The notes under the pieces: model-generated | What the model was told of the DNA's origin: nothing | The model's database searches: none | The model's input: only the letters and a program-made list of their open reading frames with translations | Translations under genes and position numbers: made by a program | From: Tubulanus polymorphus | Lineage: Eukaryota > Nemertea > Palaeonemertea > Tubulaniformes > Tubulanidae | Length of the DNA stretch: 64,000 nucleotides | Direction: 5' to 3' | Assembly: GCF_964204645.1 (NCBI RefSeq) | Contig: NC_134034.1 | Span: 5,513,414 to 5,577,413 of the forward strand | Shown: piece after piece, positions 44,691 to 64,000 of the stretch | Position numbering within the stretch: the first letter of the stretch is position 1 | How the letters are laid out: the number at the start of each line of letters is the position of its first letter

Positions 44691-45416
44691 CTAAAGTAAA
44701 TTTTGAGTGTTGTGGTCTGCATTCATGTAATCGCTGTGGATCGCCCAAGCTCCTTCCATTCTCCACATAGAGAAAGCGTAACTGAGTCTCTCATGGGCGA
44801 CGTAGCTACAACTATTGTTTATTTTCTTTTCCACGGTCTCGTCGTCATTCCTTAAAACCTGATCCAGAAAGTCAATATACCGCGTAGCTAATTTGAGCGT
44901 TTGTATTTTAGATAGTTTGTCCGATGGCAAAGTGGGTATAATTTTTCGCAGTGACGAAAACGCATCGTTTAAACTTTGAGTTCGTTGTCGTTCGCGGACG
45001 TTGGCCAAGACACGTTGATTCTGTAGTTCCTCAAATGACTGTGGTTGCTGCAGTTTCATTGTTGGCGTTGTGCGACGCACTTTTTTAGCCAAAGCAGGTG
45101 CTTTCGGCGATTGCCGACTGATTCTCAGCTCGTTATCACGATCAGCTGATCTTTTACGCGAATAATGTAGTGGCTGTTTACTTAGTTCACCATTGGCTAA
45201 ACCCGGGGAACACGAGCCAGCTGAATGTCCAGACGAGCTTGGGCTTGTCTGCTGTTGCCATTCGAGAAGTAGCGGTGAATTAACACTTTGCAAAATACCG
45301 AACATGTCGCGTTGTGTCTGTTCGTGACGGTGCTGTTGAAACCCGTGGATATTTGAAGACTCAACGTCGAGTTCCGTCAACGAATCTGCAGCGGTCGAAC
45401 ATTTAATAGGGATCAT
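44691..45416 (-). CDS. twist: Twist-family bHLH transcription factor (copy B)
   Basis: 241 residues, single coding exon, ATG at 45414-45416; it starts MIP like copy A. A Gln/Ser-rich N-terminal part is followed by basic clusters YSRKRS (85-90) and KKVRR (111-115). bHLH at about 135-188; from [11 protein letters not shown] to QVLRND it differs from copy A by one residue (D for N in DFLDQ), while the DNA differs at many third positions. WR box [14 protein letters not shown] (212-225), then a 16-residue tail absent from copy A. Expected role as for Twist: E-box-binding mesoderm regulator. Tail-to-tail with copy A, 9.8 kb apart, so most likely an old local inverted duplication. Confidence 0.95.
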   Translation of the reverse strand: MIPIKCSTAADSLTELDVESSNIHGFQQHRHEQTQRDMFGILQSVNSPLLLEWQQQTSPSSSGHSAGSCSPGLANGELSKQPLHYSRKRSADRDNELRISRQSPKAPALAKKVRRTTPTMKLQQPQSFEELQNQRVLANVRERQRTQSLNDAFSSLRKIIPTLPSDKLSKIQTLKLATRYIDFLDQVLRNDDETVEKKINNSCSYVAHERLSYAFSMWRMEGAWAIHSDYMNADHNTQNLL

Positions 45417-47044
45417 CGAAATTTTTTACCATACGCAATTTCCTACGACGAACGACGAAAAAGCTCTGGAAGATGATACGATATTGCTTTTGGAGTAACG
45501 AAGTGGCACACTCCAACTTACACATTTAACTGATATGTTTTATCACTTAACATCTACTAAACGAGATACGCCCCATAGTGATTGTTGACCTATCAGCGCG
45601 CGTAACCACAGAACTGACAGATACGTTCGCGCAAAATAGAACATGGCTTTCATCCAGGTTTTCCTCATGTGTGGTACATAAGCTACATAACCCCAAAAAT
45701 ATCGTAAAATATTTCATCATCCGCATATTATTATCTAATCCAAATTATCGAATTTGCATGTGTTACATTAGATACGTAGTATTAAATTGATATCAAATAA
45801 GATATCAAATTCGAGTTGTGGAGCCAATGTTCGTGGAACTGTATCCTGTGGTGTAAACAACCCTGTAAAACATCACCGTTGGTCGAATAGCAAGAAATTG
45901 TGTGCATCTTTATTTTAAAAATAAAGATTAATATCGGCCTATGATTACAACAGCGAGTCTGAATGTCCAATCGATTGAGTCACCCGACATATGACTATGG
46001 GGATATAACAGTATATTTTCCAAGGAGAAAGCTGGAGAAAACTTGATCGTCGATGATAATCAAAAGGGCTGGATAAACTTTAGGTTAATTATAAATATAC
46101 TGAATTTCCCAGTAAATTGTATAACATTTCCGAAATACATGAAACTTTCCAATGCGAGAGTAAGCCTCTTGTGTTCTCCCCAAACGCGTTTGTCGCTGGA
46201 CTAAAATTGCTTGCTTTCAATCGCTTTGTTTAAGAACGCCCCAAAGACCAATTTACCACAGCCATGGACTATATGGACCATGTGCTATTAAATGAAGAGA
46301 AACCATGTCGTCGTTATCGAGTCCAAGGATGGATGTACAAATTAGAGTAGGTCCATATCACAACTCGGATGATAAAATAAATACCAGTAGATTACCGTCA
46401 AGGGCCAGTGGAATGTCTTTAAAGAGAGCACGTGCCGGAATGAAGTGTGAACGCGACAGAACCCACTTACGCGTTATTTAGACAGAAAATGTAACCCCGC
46501 CAATGTGAGTGCCTTTGTTAAATGCAGATTCGCGGTGGTTCATTCTCAGTCCTACATCATCGATGTGATTATGAAAATTTCGAGGGTTTGATCGGTTCAT
46601 AACGTTAACTCACAAACAGGGTTATCAAGGCGTGAACGCCGAATAATTAGTTCAATTAACCTTCAATACACACGTGCGTGTTTTAGTAACAAAAATGAAG
46701 TCAGTTTTAGTCTTTCATTCGGACTAACGGGGCGAATAGTACCACGAGCCGAGATATTCAGCTTCACAGAAATCTTTTGTTATTGGCCAAGTATTTATTA
46801 TTTATTTTGATGAGGCCAATTATTTCTCGATATGTAAACGGTACAATGAGGCCATAAAAACAGAGATATGATTCGATGCGCTGTTGATTCTGCACCCTAA
46901 ATTAGCATTCGAGCAAATTTTTTGATTAAGGTATCATGAATTACTTAAATGACTCGATTGAAAATTCCTCGGCCTAATGCTCGACCGCATTTCATTACAT
47001 TTTTTTCGTGTAAGCACTTTGTCGAAACAGAATCGTTTATGACG

Positions 47045-47470
47045 AACCTGGTCCGGTCAAAATTTTGGACCGGTCTAAATCTATGTGTGTGGACAGAAAC
47101 TAGTACCAGGTCCGGTCTAAATCGTAATTCCGAATCTCTACGGTAGATGTCACGACCTCTGCGGTATTTTATCAATTAAGTTTTAAATGTTTTAATTACC
47201 GTTTATGTAATTATTTGTAAGTACTGTTTTTCCTCCCTATACTATGGAAATGATTGGAGCGTAATTCGTATTCGTATGTCACGATCATCATCCGTTTTAC
47301 CATCCAGGCCCAGTAAATTATCTAGCAGATGGCGACATCTTGTGGGCCCGGTGACAAGCGATTTTATCAACGCGTGTCAAAACGCCGTGTGAACGCTCAC
47401 CAAAATTTGGACCGGACCAGGTACGGACCCATTTAGACCGGGTCTAACTAGTTGTGTGAACGCGGCTATA
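47045..47470. mobile_element. Foldback/MITE with CCTGGTCCGGTC arms
   Basis: CCTGGTCCGGTCAAAATTTT near 47047 mirrors 47400-47420 (complement CCTGGTCCGGTCCAAATTTT). Further blocks GGTCTAAAT and CTAGTA/CTAACTAG repeat within. It ends GTGTGAACGCGGCTAT, a stretch also seen at 6629-6645 near the LINE 5' end. Confidence 0.55.
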
Positions 47471-47642
47471 GGCGTAGGATGTTTGTCCCCCCTTGCTTAT
47501 TCCACCCTGAGCCCGTAAATAGTCACTAAATGCTATCAAAAGAAAATGGTTGTTCCTCGTACTCACTTGGACTCTTCGTTAAAGTCCATACTACTGGCTC
47601 CTCGGGGTCTCGCGTATATGCAATTACATTTAGCGTGACCTC

Positions 47643-47680
47643 CCTTATAAAAGGGCGCTAATAGCGCACCTGATCCTCAG
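47643..47680 (+). promoter_or_regulatory. TATA-like core promoter candidate
   Basis: CTTATAAAAGGGCGC with CCTCAGGTTTAG about 30 bases on, which could serve as an initiator. Oriented away from twist B. No coding frame follows closely. Confidence 0.3.
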
Positions 47681-49013
47681 GTTTAGTTTGAAATTATATA
47701 TAGCAAATGCGGGTTGGTTTATAAAATACCTGCCGTTGTAGGGTAAATATTTCAGTAGATTTACATGGATTTGCGATCTAAGTGTAACTGGATATATATT
47801 TTACACGCTGGTACCTGTGCCGACGAGTTTCAAAAACAGTTTCCCACGGGTCTGATATTTGATGTCGAATGTTCTAAATGTTCTATGATATATTTTGTAT
47901 AGCGCCAATTGAAACTTTGAAAAAAGATTAAGTCTACTCGATATATTTAGATAGATAAAAGATTCACAGTCAATACAATCAAGTCCAGAAGGTCATGCCG
48001 ACTATCCGAGAAATCGGCGCTAATTGAAATCGTTTTTCACCGAAGAGTTAATACCGATCGCTGGAGTGTGACCTGAATTCACACGTGAAGAATATTGACC
48101 GAGTGAGTAGAGTTCAGAGTGGACGTCTCATTTTAGACTATTTACTTTACATTATTAACGCAAAACCTTCAAATAATGATAATCATATTATATCATTCTA
48201 TACCTGATTCATGAAGTGCTCTTACGATTTGACTTTTAAAAATATATGCCTGTTAGCCAGATTTCGCTCGATATTACTGCGCTAATCGGATAACGATAAC
48301 AAATAAATAACCCAACAATAACAACCAGAAAAGCCGAGATAAATCTGTTTCGCAATTGTATCAACTTAGCCAAAACCTGAGTTCACCTGTTATACAGGAT
48401 GCCTCATCGAACATTTCTTTGACGTTATTTCTTTTGTACACAACACGGGCAGTCAACAGATGGACTCAATAGTATCTCCATGGAATAAAACGTCATACCA
48501 TCGTAATCATAAAATAACTTTAATACGTATGGGCCATATCTGGACATGTCAAAATCAATTGAAACAACTACTTTACCAAGGTTCAAGGTAGGTATAGGTC
48601 TACTATGTAAGACGATCTTTCGAATCATAATACGTATTCATCACCGATATCTAAGTTGCAAATGTATTCTCGTATCTAAATGTTTTAACGATGTATGTCT
48701 GATAACATGGCCAAAATCATAGTTGCCTATGTCCAGATGTTTTTGTTAACCAGTGAATCTGCTGACCTATATCGAGGTTAGTATCCACGCTAGATATTTG
48801 TCAAATCTACGTTTTCACGAGATCTGTGTTTTGTGGAAATTATTATATTCAAATCCGATGCAGGCCTATGTCTGACCTGCCAATCGGAAAATGATCATCT
48901 TTGCAAAGTTTTCTGAGGAATCCAGGATATCCGTTAATATCATTAATATTATCATTAATTTAATGAAATATCATGTTGATTTTGATTTCTTACGTATCTT
49001 GCTAAAAGTGATA

Positions 49014-49163
49014 TACCGTGGAACCTCGTTACAACGAACTCGGATGCAACGAATTATCGGATATAACGAACATAGAATTTTGTCCCAAGTAAGACTATTT
49101 GATTAATTTCAGATCATATTTTCTGGTCCCGTGAAGTTCGCTGTAAGGAGCGGTTCCACTGTA
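49014..49163. mobile_element. Tigger/pogo-like MITE
   Basis: TA, then CCGTGGAACCTCGTTACAAC at the left; complement of the right end CAGTGGAACCGCTCCTTACA, then TA. Shares GGATATAACGAACATAGAAT and TTGTCCCAAG with 31976-32135. Confidence 0.65.
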
Positions 49164-50779
49164 AAAGCTGGCTTCCTTCAGGAATTACCATCTTTCATGA
49201 GAAAATAGTGTTTTTCCATGTGGTTTTCGTGGGCTTTGTGATGGTGCATGCATGTGTGTGCACCTGTAACTAGTCTATAGATTGATACCATATGTACCTA
49301 CGGTAAGCATTGACTGATTTTATTAGACCGTGCGCATTTTGTCTAAAAATGCTACGCGATCTCTGCAGCGAAGTCGATGGGATTATCAGGCACGATGTCA
49401 ATCATTGAGAGGTGACATCACAAGGAGCGCCTTTCTCATGAAACACATAGCTCTAATTACTAACTCTCTTGGTATTCTTCGAAACTATTGATCAGAGAAT
49501 CAATGACGAATCCCTTTTTAACTATTTTTGGTAAAATGTTCAACTGGACGTATCGGCCCCACTCTGCGCGGGATTTACGCGAAGCAGCAAACACAAACAT
49601 GGCCACTCTCTCAATTTTCAATGATAGAAATCGTGTGTGCATTTCAATTATTTCGGCTGTTAGGGCTTTAAGGCACAATATAAGTTGATGATGTGATATG
49701 GCGATGTTAAATAATGATAATTCCGCAGTGAAGCTAGTCACGAACGGTGCCGATTGAGTGTACAGCTACCAAAAACACTGAAATGTGCGTAGTTGCGTAA
49801 CTATTTGCAGTGAATTGCAGACGAAACATGAAGCCTTAACGGCCGAGTAAAAAAAAAATTATACCAATCGCAATTGTAAAATAAAAATGAGATAGAACCT
49901 AAGTTAAAATTCTGGCCATTTCTAAAATGTTGTTACTAATTTTTAGTCATGCCGAACGTTTAGTTTTCCAACAATAATGAGGGATGGTAGGTAGTCAATT
50001 CAAGTCATCATTTATTACACGTTACTTCCGTGTTGTTGAAAATCTCGCGAGTCCTGGACCAAACCACATTGAACAATGTGATCGGTGTGCTGGCCACAAA
50101 TGCACACAGATCACACTACACTACCCATTACACACTCCAGTACCCACAGCTTTCATATATCCATCCAAATATTTAGAGTGTCTTTCTTCCTTGGTATCGT
50201 TTACATGGGGATAGTAACAACTTTGTTTCCAAACATGGTGCATTCAATCTGATTTCACATATAATGTGATTAGGGAGAGTATTCATACCGGTACATATGA
50301 TTTAAATCGATTATGAATTTGATTTTAACAATTTGTCATGGAAGTTTTGTGTATGTCCCGGGGCTAGTTACGTAGTTCTGATATTGGTCCAAGGTGTTAA
50401 GACTGGTTGTTCAATTGGCTATATAACTAGACTGGTCTAACTAGACTGAAATTGTGCGAATGAATCCAGATGATCAATGAAAATGTTGTTCCTGCGATTG
50501 ATTACATGGTAACTGGGATTACACAAAACCTTAGTCTTTATGTCCAGCTTCTTTGCACATTTACCTTGGTAAAAGTAAAAGTCTATAATCTATGACATGA
50601 TGCGCAGTAAAATAGTTTAGAAATTAATTTCTATACATGTATACATTTAGTCTACACAGTGAAACGTTGTTAGGTTGAACATTGTAAATAGTTGAGACTA
50701 ATTCCAGTCTTGAATATCATTGAGCTATTGTGAATATATCTCATATATCTATACAACTATATCTAATTTCGAATAAATT

Positions 50780-50814
50780 CTGAAGATGGGTAGAAAAGTA
50801 TTCCACCCGAAACG
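50780..50814 (+). repeat. CTGAAGA-hairpin-CGAAACG motif
   Basis: CTGAAGA, stem TGGGT...ACCC, then GAAACG: the same arrangement as in the two palindromic elements, here without long arms. Confidence 0.5.
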
Positions 50815-51462
50815 ATGGGGAAACAACAATAGCAGTTGTAATAGGTGATGAATCCAGGTAATAATGCCAGAGGTAAAAATGCCATAGGTAATAATGCCTA
50901 AGGAAATTAAGCGAGGAATATTAAGCGAAGAACTTATTAACATTGGACCTGATATTCATATTTACATTAGATTTTACGTAATGAATGCACAGTTTAGATA
51001 TACCGTGAATAACATATTCCTAATAAAAATTAAAAAAATGAATGACAAATTCACAAAATAAAGAGAATCACAAATCTATAGAATAAAGCCTGACATAAGC
51101 AAGAAATTCATTAAGATTATCGATATTCATATTCGTACAAGATGATTGAGATACAACATATTCTTAGATCATTGGAAATTAAAACATAAATGCACATATT
51201 CTTATATAATTGAAATAAAAAAGCGAACATAGTCATGATATAACACATTTCTAAATTAATGAATATTAACAAATGAATGCACTGAGCTTACATATTGAAT
51301 GCACAATTCAGATAAAGCATATTTCTAGGTATAATTATAGGTATGATAATTAAAATCGAAAGGTTTTCGACAAGTTAGTTTGCTGAGAAATTCATTCTGG
51401 GGTAACTAGCGTGGTGAGAGCGAACAACCTGAGAAACCTGTAATACCCTAGAAGATAGACAA

Positions 51463-51803
<341 letters not shown>

Positions 51804-52605
51804 TGGTCAGGCATTGTTTTTGACACCGAGTTTGCCTGTAACTATGTTCAAACCAAACATAAACATGTCAGTAATAGTGAATTTTTGTGATAATTAGCTG
51901 TTGATTAGCTGCTTTAAACAATACTTGGTCATACTCGATGTCTACTCATCAAAACAATGCTGTCAGCCATACTTAACAAAGAAATAGTTATGTTACAAAA
52001 TAAATGGAATATGTAAACTCCAAAAAATAAGAATTAATGAAAATGAACAGTAAATTGTAAGCATGGCACTCTCTCACATGTCAGTTTAATGCTTATGTCA
52101 ACTTCAGTCACCCATTATAAATATCTAATAAACATTTTTGAGAGGGGAGATCAGAACAGAACAGAACAGTGTACCGACCTGCGAGTCGCGAGCTTTGACA
52201 TACATAAAATAGTGAGCACACCTCTTTAATAGTCTTTCTGCTAAATACGCACGGTATCAACTGGTCGACCAGAGCACGAAAGTTCATTTTTCTGCTGATC
52301 GTGGAATCGGACGAGAAGAAAGGATCGTACATTCGTTTCAGTTTGACATTATCTATTGCGTTGTGACCTGATCGCTTACAACTCCCGGCTGTGAGAAAAT
52401 GATAACCAAACCATTGCTTTGGATCATTTACTTGGGTGTTCTAAATGAATACACTCTGTCAGATTGCACTGCTTTGAAAAAGGCCAACGATCTTTCCGAG
52501 AATCGTCGTAAAAACTCATACAAAAACCGGTTTTGTAGCAGATTTTTGTTAAAGAAACCAGTTTTTTTTCGTTGACAACCCTGCTAAAATTATACACACT
52601 ATTTT

Positions 52606-52607
<2 letters not shown>

Positions 52608-52658
<51 letters not shown>
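52608..52658. repeat. (TA)n array
   Basis: About 50 bases of TA, 106 bases upstream of the lipoxygenase start codon. Confidence 0.95.
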
Positions 52659-52660
<2 letters not shown>

Positions 52661-52763
52661 ATATATGTGGTCAAATAACTTATTGGAGGTAATCCGAAGT
52701 TCCTATCAGACGTATGTACATCTTGTGCGACTTGTTCTACAAGCAAAGGTTTTAGTTATCGCA

Positions 52764-63341
<10,578 letters not shown>

Positions 63342-64000
63342 GTAAGTTCCACACGATGTTCATCGATTATTTTTTCCATGCAATTGTGCTTTTGGATTTT
63401 TGATAACGTAATATAGGCTATAGCCCTCTCGACATTTTATTATTTATTTCTCGACATTTCGAGGAATTGCAAAACGTCCCCCGCCAATTAGTGTTTGGGT
63501 ATTTCAACGATTGTACGACTGCTCATATGCCAGTAGCGCAGTTAGAGCAGCCACCTTCGACTAGTTCACCATCTAGCGGACAACCAGGTCAGTAGGTCAG
63601 TCATCCGCGAGGTGACATTGCCCATACCTCAATGTTTTCATTGTCACTGTCCATGTGACGATGCCGGTGAGTGGGATCTTGGAGTAATCATATTACTCCA
63701 ATCTTGGACTAATCATGATTACTCCAAGGTGGGATTGAGTGATGAACAAAATAGCATTTTCAAGGGATGACGGACAACATACGCGAGTAAAATGCAATCA
63801 CATGGTAAAGGAATGTTTCATTCACAGCCCGTCATAAGTCAGACGGATTAAAAAAAACAACGTATATTCAAACGTGGTTTGCAAAATAATACACACACTT
63901 TTTCAGTTTTCTTCAGAGAAACAAAATAGACGCCCAGGGTTTTGTGAAGTTTCAGCGTCAGATAAAATACATCGCATAGCTGAATGAGACATTCTTTTCC
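63342..64000 (+). other. Lipoxygenase intron 12 (to window end)
   Basis: No further exon recognised. It contains the hairpin cluster at 63676-63728. Confidence 0.45.
63676..63728. repeat. Palindrome related to the 38.0-kb hairpin
   Basis: GATCTTGGAGTAATCAT, ATTACTCCAATCTTGGAC, then ATGATTACTCCAAG: the ATCTTGGAGTAATCAT arm of 37992-38039, present as an imperfect doubled palindrome. Confidence 0.7.

Larger units (their letters stand above)
45417..51460. other. Interval upstream of twist B to the first TA array
   Basis: About 6 kb without a recognised gene. It includes a foldback repeat (47045-47470), a TATA-like box (47643-47653), a Tigger-like MITE (49014-49163) and a hammerhead-like motif (50780-50814). 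Regulatory DNA of twist B is expected in the part next to 45417. Confidence 0.45.

Noticed and set aside
63410-63600. Candidate next lipoxygenase exon after 63341
   Set aside because: In the required phase the open stretch after a possible acceptor near 63424 meets a stop without a donor, and the protein does not resemble the expected segment.

Overview
This window looks like nuclear DNA from an invertebrate animal. Genes are split by GT-AG introns, intergenic DNA is AT-rich and dense in transposon debris, and the recognisable proteins are TEX10, Twist and an animal-type PLAT lipoxygenase. The repeats (CR1/L2-like LINE, DIRS element, many MITEs, tRNA-derived SINE pieces) would fit a lophotrochozoan such as a mollusc or annelid, but the sequence does not settle the phylum. 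Nothing prokaryotic, viral or organellar was seen.

Layout. 1-1200: a minus-strand relic of a DIRS reverse transcriptase, then a tandem repeat with a CTCF-like core. 2109-31837 (+): a complete TEX10 gene, 15 coding exons with consistent splice phases, giving 929 codons. Its 12.2-kb intron 4 holds a sense-oriented LINE (about 6561-17230), which is itself split by a 6-kb DIRS-type tyrosine-recombinase retrotransposon (8599-14603). 34212-34853 (+) and 44691-45416 (-): two twist paralogues facing each other, each with its coding sequence in one exon and a splice donor just after the stop. 52764-63341 (+): the first 12 coding exons of a lipoxygenase with an N-terminal PLAT domain; its C-terminus lies beyond the window. 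Long (TA)n arrays appear only from 51.4 kb onward.

Functions. TEX10 acts in late 60S ribosome maturation (Rix1/PELP1-type complex). The twist pair encodes bHLH factors for mesoderm development. The lipoxygenase oxygenates polyunsaturated fatty acids. There is no sign that these genes form a pathway.

The most striking structure is the nested retroelement. The DIRS element keeps inverted terminal repeats and an internal complementary region that is a mirror of its two joined ends. Removing it, leaving one AAT, restores the LINE reading frame exactly. The copy is dead: among other lesions, a TAA falls where the recombinase catalytic tyrosine codon is expected.
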